Part shown: one piece after another, positions 1 through 10,931 of the stretch
Layout of the letters: each line of letters begins with the position of its first letter
Position numbering within the stretch: position 1 is the stretch's first letter
Source: Euglena gracilis
Taxonomy: Eukaryota > Euglenida > Euglenophyceae > Euglenales
DNA: 64,000 nt
NCBI GenBank assembly: GCA_039621445.1
Contig: CP154954.1
Span: 74,660,265-74,724,264, forward strand
Direction of reading: 5' to 3'
Position numbers and translations under genes: made by a program
Notes under the pieces: model-generated
Told to the model about the DNA's origin: nothing
Seen by the model: the letters and a program-made list of their open reading frames with translations, nothing else
Databases searched by the model: none

Positions 1-942
1 TGGTGGGTTGAATTATTTTTAGATTGCCACACGACATTTTTTTTGTGAATCGTATGTAGAGAGAATCATCTGTTTGCGCCAACGCGCAAATGTACTTTTC
101 CAAAAAGAGAAAACCAGCATCCACTCCAGGCGAAGCAGCCGCCGTCTGGGCATTCGTGATGTGGCACATCACACACCACACAGGGGCTTCTGCTATACAT
201 TTGCGCTTACGTGCAATGTCCATAAACATTGCCTTCTGTGCCCGGCAGTGTGGGGCCTGGCGTTGTTCACCAGACGTTGGGACAGGTCCCTGGGCTTGCC
301 ATCAATCCCCCCAACCCCCCCACCTGGGTGGTACCCGCTGTACCGCTCCTCGCGCTTCAAGCACCCAGGGACTACAACTCTGTGACATGCCGTTTTTTTT
401 CCCAACTTTGCACAACGTGTGTGTAGAGTCCACCCTCTGGATGCCTCAGCAGGCAACCCTTAACTGACAAATCACAGAGCCTAAAAAAAAAAAGGCAACA
501 AAAAGGGCCAAATTACACCCGGCCTGTGTGGCACCATCCGGGGAACACAGTCAAGGCTTCAAAAACGAGGGACTCGCAACAGGGGTTTCGGCCTTTTTTT
601 TGGGAAAATTCACGCGTTTTTTTTCACAGGGTTTTGCACCTTTTTCAAAATGGTGCACAGGCTGAAAAACACCAAAATTGGGCCTGTTCCCTGGGATCTA
701 ACACCGGAAAATGATGCACACGCCACCGTGGAAGATCTTCACAGAACTGTAGGGTCAAAAGGGTGGGTTTCACCGTCGGGTTTCAAAGGGTTTGTAAATT
801 TGCGTGTACGCGCAAGCAAAAAACCAAAAGCCTTCAGTGCGAGTTAGGCCACCTAAGAGGGTTGCCAACTTCCTTACAAACTTGCATGACGAGGATGCCC
901 GAAACAAGGGGACTTGGGGAGGGACCACACGCACACACACAC
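1..942. other. Non-coding stretch, no gene supported
   Basis: I see no convincing exon. Short open frames here lack codon structure and fall in mixed-composition DNA with T and C runs. Three degenerate copies of the near-palindrome that is frequent at 6.2-17.8 kb occur near 73-92, 200-220 and 796-816 (forms such as TTTGCGCCAACGCGCAAAT). Confidence 0.5.
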
Positions 943-1039
943 AGGGATCCCGTCTGAGGCGGAGTACGAGGCGGAGGCCGCGCAGGCCCCGACCGCTGCT
1001 GGGGTGGGGGCGACCGGTGTCCCCGCCGCCCGCTGCAAC
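943..1039 (-). CDS. Candidate internal exon, downstream of the FN3-like exon
   Basis: This GC-rich island reads openly on the minus strand. It starts after an AG acceptor (CCCGCAG) at 1040-1041 and runs to a GT donor that opens into a GT repeat at 942. The peptide is rich in Ala, Pro and Ser (it contains VAPTPAAVGACAASASYS), as in the start of a fibronectin-III or similar beta-sandwich module. Its first base completes the lysine codon left open by the exon ending at 2193, so the two exons join in frame with GT-AG ends. The plus strand is also open, so the strand rests mainly on that phase match. Confidence 0.45.
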
Positions 1040-1151
1040 CTGCGGGGGAGATGGTGGGCGGCAGTCCGAACCCAAAGCTCTTGGAACATAATACTCCAAC
1101 CCTTCTTCGGAGCTGAGAATTATGAAATTGATTATTTTTGGATTTTTTGTT

Positions 1152-1376
1152 GTTTTGTTTGGATACAATTCAGAAACAATGCTTGTTTGGATATAAGTCA
1201 GAAAAAAAAGTTTATTTGGATATAACGCTGAAAAGAATGTTCATTTGGATATAATTCAGAAAAAAATGTTCATTTGATTCAGAAAAAAATGTTTATTTGG
1301 ATATGATTCAAAAAAAAAGGGTTCATTTGGATACAATTCAGAAAAAATGCTTGTTTGGGTATAATTCAAGAAAAAA
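1152..1376. repeat. AT-rich tandem repeat, unit about 34 bp
   Basis: About seven imperfect head-to-tail copies of a unit like TTTGGATATAATTCAGAAAA followed by an ATGTTCAT-like end. One copy is shortened. It lies between the exons at 0.95 and 2.2 kb and has no coding appearance. Confidence 0.8.
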
Positions 1377-1933
1377 CCCACATATGGGTGCCATGGCATG
1401 AATGCTACCGTGAGCACACCGGCGTCTGGTTGTTCTATCCACCCAACAAGGATAAACACTCAGGGGGACTGACCTGTACTGATGCAACCTCCCTACAAAC
1501 TAAAGGAAGCACGAATTTTGTGACGTCATCTGAATTTCCCTACTAAAAATCTTTCATCGCCACACCTTTGCCCTTTCGAGCGGGCTAACACAAGACTCCT
1601 TGCGCGACCTTAGCTAGAAAAAAAATTGAAAACGGAGTGCAATAATATCCCCAGCATTTGAAAAGGCAAAAACAACAAGAAACCAATGCATACCAGGAAC
1701 AACATCAGAATGACCCGGAGTTTTCTCTCCAACTGCACCATTTACAACTGACATTCCCGCCAACAAAAATGGATACCTTCTCCTTCTGGTCCAAGAAGCG
1801 GACCAAGGAGGTTTCTGTTCACACAGGGGGTGTATCAGCTGCATGCCTCCCTGAGACACTGAATCCAATAAAAAAAAAAAAACGCTGGGCAGTGTTCCGG
1901 AAAAAGACGTAGCAGGCAGGATGCGCCGGGGGT

Positions 1934-1986
1934 GGCCGGCCTAGGTTCGGCCTCGCTCCGCACCCCGAGCGAGGCCAAAGCCGGCC
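1934..1986. repeat. GC-rich inverted repeat (hairpin)
   Basis: GGCCGGC at 1934-1940 pairs with GCCGGCC at 1980-1986, and the inner arms CGGCCTCGCTC and GAGCGAGGCC pair around a short loop. This gives a strong stem with one internal bulge. It stands alone in otherwise mixed DNA with no gene end nearby. Nothing else is supported between about 1380 and 2190. Confidence 0.6.
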
Positions 1987-2192
1987 AGTCCTAGCCCAAA
2001 CCCTTGGGGAACAAAAGCGGGCCATTCCCCAAAATGGCACACTTTTGCATGCCCGCCTTTGCACTCGCCTATTTTATCTGCTGCTCTGTCGGCCGATGTA
2101 TTTTTCCGTGTGGAAGGATTAAACGGGAAAGTTCCCCCAGTGGCACTTGAAATTGGTGCCCTATCTTTGGGGCGGAACGATACCGTGCAAAC

Positions 2193-2307
2193 TTGCTGGA
2201 GCCGGCAGCATAGTGGGCCGAAGTGGTGACCGCCAGGGCGTAGGGGGTGCCAGCCTCAAGGCCAGTGATCGGCACGCAGTATGAAGGCGTGCCCCAGCCC
2301 AGCACGG
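2193..2307 (-). CDS. Exon with fibronectin-III-like segment
   Basis: On the minus strand the exon follows a good acceptor (TTTACAG, with the AG at 2308-2309) and ends before a GT donor (GTTTGC) at 2192. The peptide contains ITGLEAGTPYALAVTTSA, close to the typical FN3 segment of a Gly-Leu-x-Pro/Ala-Gly-Thr-x-Tyr turn followed by a hydrophobic strand. FN3 domains are extracellular or structural beta-sandwich modules. The exon ends two bases into a codon that the exon at 943-1039 completes as Lys. It begins with two bases that do not match the phase of the exon at 2866-3035, so a further exon or a different boundary probably lies between them. Confidence 0.55.
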
Positions 2308-2338
2308 CTGTAAACGAGTGCGCAATTCACCGACATTC

Positions 2339-2575
2339 ACTAAACCCCCCCCCCCCAAATAACACACCCCCCCAAATAACACCCCCCCCCAAATAACACA
2401 CCCCCCCTCGGGGGCCGATTTCGAGCGCCCAAATAACACCCCCCCCCCCTGTTTTCCTTTGGTTTTCCATGTAAAAATAACACCCCCCCCCAAATAACAC
2501 ACCCCCCCCTGGGGCCCCAGTTCGGGTGCCCAAATAACACACCGGGGGGGTGTGTTATTTGGGGGGGGGGTTTAT
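2339..2575. repeat. C-run array with AAATAACAC motif, foldback ends
   Basis: C runs of 7-13 alternate with AAATAACAC. The left end, TAAACCCC...AAATAACACACCC, is matched in inverted orientation at the right end by GGGTGTGTTATTTGGG...TTTA, so the unit can fold back on itself. I found no clear target-site duplication. It resembles a small non-autonomous foldback element built from a simple motif. Confidence 0.65.
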
Positions 2576-2865
2576 TTATCAGCTGCTTTGCAAAAGCAAA
2601 AAAAAAAAAACCACCCCGGGGGATACAGTATTTGGGCATCCGAGGTCGGGGGGCCAAGGAGGGGGTACATTTCCTTCACACAAGTGTGGCAGGGGGGCAT
2701 ATGAGTCCAGGCAGCCGAAACCGCAAGCCATGTGGTATTATCTGCATCATGGTAAACTATCACCTGACAGGTGAGCCGGTTTCTGAGACCCGACAACTTC
2801 CTATTCTAAAACACTCCCCGTTGGGAATCTGACAAGGTATTGGGGGGGACGAATTTGTTACGTAC

Positions 2866-3035
2866 TTCCACACGGCGGAATCGGCGACCACCGGCCTGGA
2901 CGGCCACCTCGGCCCGGAGCTGCTCCTCGGTGCGCAGCAGGGGGGCGGCCTGCAGCGCTGCCATCCAGCAGCCAGGAACGTGCCGCTGCATCGCCGCGAG
3001 GCGCGCCAGCCCGGAAACAGTGTGCACCGTGGCAG
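2866..3035 (-). CDS. Candidate exon, unrecognised protein
   Basis: This exon starts after an AG acceptor (CGCTAG, with the AG at 3036-3037) immediately beyond the CA/TG microsatellite. It ends at a strong donor, GTACGT, directly below 2866. The peptide of about 56 residues is GC-rich and helical in appearance (GLARLAAMQRHVPGCW, then TEEQLRAEVAVQAGG) and ends in Arg-rich RRFRRVE. I do not recognise the family. It precedes the FN3-like exon on the same strand and may belong to the same gene. Confidence 0.55.
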
Positions 3036-3046
3036 CTAGCGAGCGC

Positions 3047-3699
<653 letters not shown>

Positions 3700-3708
3700 C
3701 ATGCCCGC

Positions 3709-3851
3709 CCCCCCCCCGGGCAATTGTCGCGTGACAAATCGGGCAGCATGGAGGGGGGTGACAATTTCCCAGGGTGACAATTTGGCCGGCACAGAGGGGG
3801 GTGACAATTGCCCGGGGGCGTCAATTACCCGGGGGCGTCAATTGCCCACCC
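3709..3851. repeat. G/C-run array with TGACAATTGCC motif, copy 1
   Basis: Repeated GGGTGACAATTTCCC and GGGGGCGTCAATTGCCC units, with internal GGCCGGCACAG. The same order of units recurs at 4040-4189, on the far side of about 190 bp of unrelated DNA. The two copies bracket that segment and each abuts a TG microsatellite. Confidence 0.75.
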
Positions 3852-4039
3852 ATGTAGGGCACATTAAATCCAAATGACCAAGAACACCATTTGAAACACC
3901 AGTGGACACGCAAAAATGCAGCTATGGTTGTGATATTGTGCAGAGCATTTGGTATGTGACATTTCTCAGCACGTTGTAGCGAAATAGAGGATCAATCGAG
4001 TCGTGTCGGCGAAAAGAAACTTCACAAACATCTTCTGTG

Positions 4040-4187
4040 GCGGGGGTGACAAATTGGGCAGCACAGATGGGGTGACAATTTCCCGGGGTGACAAATTGGC
4101 CAGCACAGCCAGGGGTCACAATTGCCCGGGGGCGTCAATTGCCGGGGGGTGTCAATTGCCCGGGGGCGTCAATTGCCCGGGGGGGGT

Positions 4188-4189
<2 letters not shown>
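4040..4189. repeat. G/C-run array with TGACAATTGCC motif, copy 2
   Basis: Direct repeat of the array at 3709-3851, including GGGGTGACAAATTGGGCAGCACAG followed by GGGGGCGTCAATTGCCC units (the motif is shown here in two pieces). It ends exactly where the next TG microsatellite begins. Confidence 0.75.
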
Positions 4190-4222
<33 letters not shown>

Positions 4223-4679
4223 GTGTGTGTATGTGTGCGTGCGTGTGTGTGTGTGTGTGTTGTGTGTGTGTGTGTGTGTGTTGTGTGTGTGTGTGTGTTG
4301 TGTGTGTGTTGTGTGTGTGTTGTGTGTGTGTGTGTGTTGTGTGTGTTGTGTTGTGTGTGTTGTGTGCGTTGTGTGTGTTGTGTGTGTTGTGTGTGTGTGT
4401 GTGTGTGTTGTGTGTGTGTTGTGTGTGTGTTGTGTGTGTGTTGTGTGTTGTGTGTGTTGTGTGTGTGTTGTGTGTGTTGTGTGTGTTGTGTGTGTTGTGT
4501 GTGTTGTGTGTGTTGTGTGTGTTGTATGTGTGTGTGTTATGTGTGTGTGTGTTGTGTGTCTGTGTGTGTATGTGTGCCTGTGTGTGTTTGTGTGTGTGCG
4601 TGCGTGCGCGTGTGTGTGTGTACCTGTGTGCATGCGTGCGTACGTGTGTGTGTGTGTGTGTGTGTGTTGTGTGTGTGTG

Positions 4680-4711
<32 letters not shown>

Positions 4712-4723
4712 CGTGTGTGCGTG

Positions 4724-4791
<68 letters not shown>

Positions 4792-4843
4792 TACGTGCGT
4801 GTGTGCGTGCGTGCGCGCGTGCGTGTGTGCGTGCGTATGGCGA
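4190..4843. repeat. Compound TG / TGTGTTG / CGTG microsatellite
   Basis: About 650 bp of TG repeat. The central part is interrupted regularly by an extra T (TGTGTGTTG units), and a block of pure (CGTG)n lies at about 4737-4800. Long Cys-Val open frames on the plus strand come from the repeat and are not genes. Confidence 0.95.
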
Positions 4844-5662
4844 GGGTCACACCAAAAATATGAAAACAGGGGGAATACAGCTGGCCAGGGGACCTTCCCT
4901 GAACAACAAGGGGTCAACTCCTGGCTTGCCAGTAACCGAAAACCCTGTCACTAGGAGTCAGGTTGGTAGCTCTTCAAAGAGAGTGAAAAGAGGGAAATGG
5001 CTTCATGTTTTGAGGTTTCATGCACAAGAACAATTATCAGTTTTTTATGCTCTTTAACACACTTTCTTCTCGAGTCATATTGCCCCTGCTTTTCGTTGAG
5101 GAAACTGAACGTATTCAGGATTTGCCTCAAAAAATACAAAATGGGTCAACAGTTAATAACGTTTGCTTTTGCAATTTTTGGTCGCTTTGGGCTGAGGCTC
5201 TATGCGAGAGGAAACCAGTAGCGGTCGAAAACTACAGTATAAAAAAGGTGTCTTTGTCTACTGTCATACTGCCCCCTATACTCCTGAATGCTACTGCTTT
5301 GTCAAGGTGGAAAGGAAGCTCGTCTGGCAGTTTACAGGGAAGGAACCTGACAGGTTCTCAGGCATAACAGTTTCCCCCGGGAGAGCAAATATATGCAAGT
5401 TGTGCAAGTTGGGGGACGTGGATGTGCTGATGCGCCTCGGACAACTCCTGAAATTCTGCTGAGTTGGACGTTGAGTGAAGGCCGCCATCAGAATAATCAA
5501 ATAACCGACATGGATGTGGTATCGCGTCTCTCTTCTCTTTGGGAAAAAAAAAGCGAAACGCTGCAAGCAATATGAACGGCAAAATTGTTACGTTGCACAT
5601 TTGTGGAGGGCATGGCACTGTTTCAATGTTCTGGAATCAAGCAGAAATCAAAAAAATATGTA
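4844..5662. other. Non-coding stretch
   Basis: Mixed-composition DNA with no splice-bounded GC-rich exon and no clear repeat. Open frames of 60-115 codons occur on both strands, but none has a domain or codon signal I can support. Confidence 0.5.
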
Positions 5663-6150
5663 ACTCCCCCAAATATAAAGCCCACCCGAAATATAAAGCC
5701 CCCCCCCCAAATATAAAGCCCCCCAAGGGGTTTGGTTTTGCCGCCCAATATAAAGCCCCCCAAGGGGTTTGGTTTTGCCGCCCAAATATAAAGCCCTCCC
5801 ACGCCCCGATGTGGAGCCAGACGCTGGTGCCAATCAGGAAAAAGTAGAAAAATGTTGGGTACAATATTTGTCCACCAGAGATGGATAATAATTGCACATT
5901 TTTGGAAAAACAGGATGTCCAAACAAAAAATTAGATTAAAATTGTAATTTGGCCACAATTGAAGGCGCCGAAGGTCATAGAGGCCGCCCGAAAAAAGCTC
6001 AATTTCCCCTCCCAAATATATAGAAATATAAAGCCGCCCCCCCCCCTAAATATAAAGTCCCCCCTGAGGGTCTTGAAATCCCGTCCAAATATAAAGCCAG
6101 GGGGGGGGGGCTATTTGTAACGTTATTGGGAGGGGGGCTATTTGTAACGT
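5663..6150. repeat. C-run arrays with AAATATAAAGCC motif
   Basis: Left block (5663-5800): units of AAATATAAAGCCCCCC, two of them with GGGGTTTGGTTTTGCCGCC. Right block (6010-6150): more AAATATAAAGCC units, then G runs with two copies of GGGGGGCTATTTGTAACGTT. The left edge has TATGTAACTCCCCC, partly the inverse of the right-edge GTAACG copies. About 200 bp of unique DNA separates the blocks. Confidence 0.65.
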
Positions 6151-7439
6151 TCATCAACACAAAGGAAAATAACCCACAGAATTTTTTTTAGTTCAGACAG
6201 CCAGGTCCAAACGGGATACGCCAAAATGCTCGAACACTTAGGCGGCCGAATTTGCACTTAAGCTTTTTTCCTTTGGATTTGCGCAATTGCGCAAATGTAC
6301 CATTTTTTTGTAACCCCTGTGACCCTGTACCCTGTCCGCCGAAAAAAATTTTTGTGATCGCGAACGGAACTCGTTAGGGCTGGGCAATTCGAACCCCTTC
6401 AAATACAAAGTCCTAACTGGACTTCGCGACGTGACGGACGCGTGAAATTCTGTACCTGTCCCTCTCCGCAGCTGCTTTCTTTCACGCTGCCCGCGGGGCA
6501 CCCACCCACACCCACTTCTACCCCACAGCTGCCCGCGGCAAGCACCTGGCCAGATCTGGCGGCGTACAGTTTTTAAGTTTTGGGTGCCCAAATGTGACCT
6601 GTGGATATCAATAGTTTGGCTGACGATGAAACTGGACACCCTTGGTGAATTTGAGAATTGTTGCGAGGGTGTGTTGGGTGCCACCAATTGCGAAGTACGA
6701 TGGAATTGAGTGTGTCCGAAGAGGGGTGTGACACCGCCTGTCCTGGACAAGGGTGAAGAAACGCCCGGTGAATTGGAACCTTCTAATTGGTGTTCCACAG
6801 AAATTTACTTATGGCACATTGCACACTTGCGCAATTGCGCGCATCAAACAATTACTTCCTGAATTATGGATTCAGTTGCTGAGAAGGGGTTAGTGACGCC
6901 CCAGATTGTGTCAGTGATGAAAAGTGGTACCGTTTTACTTGCGCAATTGCGCGCACACTGTGTTGATTTTTATTATGAGGCTACCCAGTGGGTGTTGTGT
7001 GATCAATGAAACACTTTGGACGTTATCGGTTACTTAGTGGAGCGAAAGGGGGTCTGATTTGTATGAATGCTGGAGATGTTGTGACTCCTTAGATGCCATG
7101 CTGGCATCCATTTGCGAGTGTGTGCGTGCTGTGCAGGGTGGTTATGGCCATATGTTAATGTTTGATTGCTGTTCCCTGCCTGGAGTTAACCTACATGGCG
7201 GATGACCAGGCGGGGTACAGCTATGGATTGTTGTGATCCTGTTTCCTTGTTGACTTGCGCAATTGCTCGCACAAAACGTCTCCAAAGAAAAAAAAATGAC
7301 TCAGAAGGATATGTGGATGTGTAGTGTGTAAAAGTTGTGTCTGTGCGATGCATTGTGAATGGTGGGAGTGGCCGGTGTTATGTTGACAGAATAGTGGGTT
7401 GGTGAAAGGTGGTGGGCCGCCAGATCTGGGGTGGACTGA
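6151..7439. other. Upstream flank of gene A with four near-palindromes
   Basis: No gene supported. A minus-strand frame at 6238-6798 is open but reads through a near-palindrome and has no recognisable domain. Near-palindromes of the TGCGCAATTGCGCGCAT family lie near 6281-6298, 6828-6848, 6938-6955 and 7254-7272. I see no TATA-like signal at a convincing distance from the gene A start. Confidence 0.5.
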
Positions 7440-8265
7440 ATGGAGTCCTCCCAGGCCAGCAGCACCCACTCCCGCCGCCGTGGCTACGAGGGCTACAGCG
7501 AGGAGGCCGCCCTAGCCGCGGAGTCGGGAAAGCTGCTGGGCCAGCTGGTGAAGGCCCACTTCGCCGCCACCTACGAGGAGTTCGTGGCGGCGGTGGTGCA
7601 GCGCGGCCACCCGCTGCAGACCCTGGTGGTGCAGGTGGCCCACACCCGGGTGCCGCTGCGGACGGAGGGGGGTGCGGCGCTGCTGGAGGAGCTGGCCCGG
7701 GAGCCCCGGCGGCCGCGGATCGAGCTGCTGCTCAAGGACGCCTGGGCGGTGTACCAAGCGCTCCGACAGCACGCCTGCCCGCGAGCGGCGCAGCGGGTGG
7801 TGGCGGAGGAGCACGAGGCGCCGCTGGCGAGGCACCGGGCGGCCAGCCGACTGCTGCGGCCCAGCGGCATCCTGCCGGAGGAGCCGATGTGGAACCGGCA
7901 GTGGCGGCGGGAGCGGGCCTGCCAGCGGCTGGAGGACCTGTGGCAGCAGTCGGAGGGGCGGAGCTGCGTCCTCTGGTTCGACAACTTCTGGAAGCGGGCG
8001 ATGACGTCAAACCCGAGGATGGTGATCCGCACCCACGACTGCTGCGTGATGGCGATGATGCGGACGGCGGTGGGCGCCATCCCGGAGTACCCGGGGTACC
8101 CGTCGCAGGAGCAGCTGCTGGGCCGCGTCCACCGGGTGTCCGCACGGCTGGTGCGGAGCGACCTGCCGGCGTTCCTGCAGCTGGTCGCCGACATCGGCGC
8201 ACGCCCACTGGAGGCGCACGAGCTGCGCGTACCGCTGGACGTGCCCCGAACATCAGAGGGACTGA
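7440..8265 (+). CDS. Gene A exon 1: unrecognised large protein, N-terminal part
   Basis: The ATG at 7440 is preceded directly by an in-frame TGA, which fixes the start if no exon lies further upstream. About 275 codons with extreme G/C at third positions. The protein begins with a Ser/Arg-rich segment, then Ala/Glu/Arg-rich helical sequence. Residues about 180-195 (CVLWFDNFWKRAM) include an acidic residue in a hydrophobic strand, as seen in some transposase cores, but I cannot assign a family. A GTGTGT donor at 8266 leaves one base of a codon, and the acceptor at 8741 supplies the other two. Gene A is the first of two plus-strand genes in a block full of near-palindromes. Confidence 0.7.
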
Positions 8266-8402
8266 GTGTGTTTTAGTTTTTGGAGTAGCCCGTGTAGGTT
8301 GATGGGACGAGGGGTCTGAACAACGTGCACATGTTGGTGTTGATGTGTTTGGGGTTAGGGTTGCGACTGGGTTTCTGTTAAACAGACTTTAATTGCACCG
8401 TA

Positions 8403-8661
8403 ATGTGCGCGCAATTGCGGTGCATTGCGCAATTGCGCGCACATTACGGTGCATGAATTTTTTGATTCCTCTGTGGTGTGTATTTGGGAAGCGGTGATGT
8501 ACACAGATTTCTCTTTTGTTATGCCACTTTCGTTTTGATTTGCGCATTTGCGCGCAGATGTGAATTTGGATGATTTCCGGTCCTGGGCCACTCTCTGCCT
8601 CTGTTGAACGTTTGTAGAATGTTTTGATGCGCGCATTTGCGCAAATGCGCGCATCAAAACA
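8403..8661. repeat. Cluster of near-palindromes in gene A intron 1
   Basis: Two overlapping copies at 8403-8453 form a larger palindrome (GTGCGCGCAATTGCGGTGCA read in both directions). One copy lies at 8537-8556. A fully symmetric pair at 8626-8661 (GATGCGCGCATTTGCGCAAA and its inverse) is flanked by TTTTGATG and CATCAAAA. Confidence 0.8.
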
Positions 8662-8740
8662 TTCTACAGTCTGTTTTGTATCAGAGGTGTGACTGTACTG
8701 ACGGTGTCATACAGCAAGTGGTGACTCTGATGCGGCTGAG

Positions 8741-9094
8741 AGAACGCCCGCGTCCCGGTGTGGCGCCCCTTCATGCTGACAGACGACCGGATCTCCTCCC
8801 AGGTGGGGATGCTGAAGGTCCTCCAGTTCCTGAAGGGCGACGTCCTGGGCCGCGTGAAGGCGCCGCTGCCGCTGCTGGTGGACATCAACCTCTGGTACCG
8901 CCAGCTGAAGGTGGTGTATGGGCGGGAGTGCCAGCGGTGGGACGCGGGCGAGGCGCTGCGGCAGCTGCCCCCGCTGTACGGCGTGTGGCACGCGTACAAG
9001 CAGGTGCTGTACGTGCTGTACCGCCGCCTGCTGCCGCTGTTCCTGTTCCTGCAGCGGGGCACCATGGCGCCGGGCGAGCAGTGGTCCACCAAGC
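8741..9094 (+). CDS. Gene A exon 2, part before the inserted element
   Basis: Starts after an AG at 8739-8740. The reading frame is fixed by TGA at 8737-8739 just before it and matches exon 1 through a phase-1 intron. The sequence is strongly protein-like: VPVWRPFMLTDDRISSQ, then DINLWYRQLKVVYG, and a Tyr/Leu-rich helix with PPLYGVWHAYKQVLYVLYRR. Conserved-looking Trp, His and Tyr residues suggest a catalytic or structural core. The frame runs into the element at 9095 at the codons for Trp-Ser-Thr-Lys and resumes at 9615 at the same residues. Confidence 0.7.
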
Positions 9095-9614
9095 CAGGGG
9101 GGGGAATAATTGATATCGGAGGCCTTCGGAAAAATTGCGGAAAAATTGCGGAAAAATTGCGGAAATTGCGGAAAAATTGCGGAAAAATTGATATCTGGGA
9201 TACACATTTCTGTCTGAGGGGACTTAGAAAATTTTCAATTGTGAGGTTCAGAACACCGCAACACCCACGTCGATGCAGGCGAGCAGAAATCAACGCGCTT
9301 GATGTTCTTTGCACAGGTGGGACGCACCCAATTCTGTAACCAGTGGTGCACCTGTGAGAAAAATTGGTAAACTGGAGGGAAAAAACAACAAAACACAATA
9401 GCACACCTGTTGATCCATTTGAAGAATGGCTTGAACTCATTGCATCTTCCATCTTCGGTGGTGGGAAAAAAATTCTGCGGAAAAAAATGGGAAAAAATTG
9501 CGGAAAAATTGCGGAAATTGCGGAAAAATTGCGGAAAATTGCGGAAAATTGCGGAAATTGCGGAAAATTGCGGAAATTGCGGAAAAATTACGGATATCAG
9601 TTCCCCCCCCCCTG
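9095..9614. mobile_element. 520-bp insertion with inverted ends inside gene A
   Basis: The left end CAGGGGGGGG-AATAATTGATATC (9095-9117) is matched in inverse by GATATCAGTT followed by ten C and TG (9593-9614). ACCAAGC occurs just before (9088-9094) and just after (9615-9621), as a 7-bp target duplication (8 bp if the next C is counted). Removing 527 bp restores one continuous reading frame across the site. Inside, next to both ends, are tandem AAAAATTGCGG units in direct orientation. It has no coding capacity, so it is non-autonomous. No GT-AG pair would splice it out exactly. Confidence 0.75.
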
Positions 9615-10931
9615 ACCAAGCCGAAGGTGCGGGCGCTGGAGATGTGGGTCGGCGCCATGCTGATGGTGCCGGCGGACCGCCGCGCCCGCCTGCGACGGCT
9701 GATCCGGACCCTGCGGTGGCGGCGGGACACCGTGGTGCCGGAGGTGGAGCGGCGCCGGCAGCAGACGCAGCAGGCCCGGCGCAGGCAGGAGGAGGCGGAG
9801 CGGCAGACCGCCCGACAGGTGCGGCACGCGACGGCCAGCACCAAGATGGAGCGGGCGTGGCAGTCGGGGAGCCGGGAGATGGAGTGCATCCGGGCGCTGG
9901 AGCACTGCCGCCGGAAGGAGGCCCAGACGGTGGAGGCCCTGGAGAACCTGGAGCGGGACCTGGCGGTGGCGCAGGCGCTGGAGGACCTGCTGGTGGTGTG
10001 GGCGCCGGCCTGCTTCGCGCTGGGGTGGCAGGTGCGGGAGTGCCACTGGGAGGAGCGGCGGCCGCAGACAGGCGGGCAGGCGCGGAAGATGCTGTGCAAC
10101 GCCTTGACGATGCTGCTGCACCTGGAGGCGCACACACCCGGACACCGCCCGCGCGGCCACTCAGACTACGTGCGGACGCTGGCGTGCGCGCTGCTGATGT
10201 GGGACCGGTGGCACGAGCAGCTGCCCGCCTGCTGCTTCTCGGAGGAGGTGAACGAGGCCACCCTCAGTAGGCTGGGCGGCTCGATGCAGCAGCACCCGGA
10301 GGCGGTGGAGGTGGAGGACGTGATGGACCTGTACCTCCTCGTGAGGCAGGGGCACCACGGCGCCCGGGAGCTGCGGGCGGGCGGGGTGGACCGGCGGTGG
10401 ATGGCGGACTGCCTGCGCAACCTGGACGACCTGCTGGACGGCAGTGAGCTGCGGCCGCCGCTGGACGCCCCCGACCGGCTAATCCACCAGATGGTGACGT
10501 ACGCCTCGGTGAGGGGACTGCGCCCGGAGAGACGGCGGCAGCCGGAGGAGCTGGACGCGGACGAGGGGGAGGAGTCCGAGGACCAGTCCGCGGTCCCGCG
10601 GTGGCCGGACGGCTGGGTCGGTCCGCCGTCCCTGCTGGCGCCCGACGCGGGACCGAAGGGCGAGACGGCCCTGAAGGACGTGCTGCAGTACGCGCTGCGG
10701 ACGCTCTTGAAGGACCAGGTGCCCTCCGCCGACGCCGCGACGGAGCTGGACCAGCTGTGCTACGACGCGCAGGCTGGCAGCAGCCGGCGGTCGCAGGCGG
10801 AGTTGGACCTGTGCCAGGTCCACTGGGACAGCGTGCTGGGTCGCCACCGTCCACGTCAGCAGAGGGCTGCTGGGGAGGCAGCAGCCAGACTCGCGGTTGG
10901 TCATCGACTTTCTGGAAGCGGGGGGCTGTAA
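9615..10931 (+). CDS. Gene A exon 2, part after the inserted element
   Basis: Continues at Lys-Pro-Lys-Val-Arg. Residues coded at 9700-10000 form a long charged coiled coil (many Arg, Glu and Gln). Then come Trp/Cys-rich segments (VVWAPACFALGWQ) and an acidic linker coded near 10545-10590 (DADEGEESEDQ). The frame ends at 10931. However, from about 10840 a neighbouring frame is much more protein-like: it has VIDFLEAGG followed by CNYCHRC, a possible zinc-binding cluster, and runs to about 11000. A one-base shift near the GGG at 10838-10842 would join them. I read this as a frameshift, real or from assembly. I do not recognise the family. Confidence 0.65.
   Translation, partial: TKPKVRALEMWVGAMLMVPADRRARLRRLIRTLRWRRDTVVPEVERRRQQTQQARRRQEEAERQTARQVRHATASTKMERAWQSGSREMECIRALEHCRRKEAQTVEALENLERDLAVAQALEDLLVVWAPACFALGWQVRECHWEERRPQTGGQARKMLCNALTMLLHLEAHTPGHRPRGHSDYVRTLACALLMWDRWHEQLPACCFSEEVNEATLSRLGGSMQQHPEAVEVEDVMDLYLLVRQGHHGARELRAGGVDRRWMADCLRNLDDLLDGSELRPPLDAPDRLIHQMVTYASVRGLRPERRRQPEELDADEGEESEDQSAVPRWPDGWVGPPSLLAPDAGPKGETALKDVLQYALRTLLKDQVPSADAATELDQLCYDAQAGSSRRSQAELDLCQVHWDSVLGRHRPRQQRAAGEAAARLAVGHRLSGSGGL

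Noticed and set aside
4003-5057. Cys-Val-rich open frames of 286-311 codons
   Set aside because: Translation artefacts of the TG/TGTGTTG/CGTG microsatellite.
6238-6798. 186-codon minus-strand open frame upstream of gene A
   Set aside because: No domain, reads through a near-palindrome, and no splice or start context. Length alone is not convincing in this composition.
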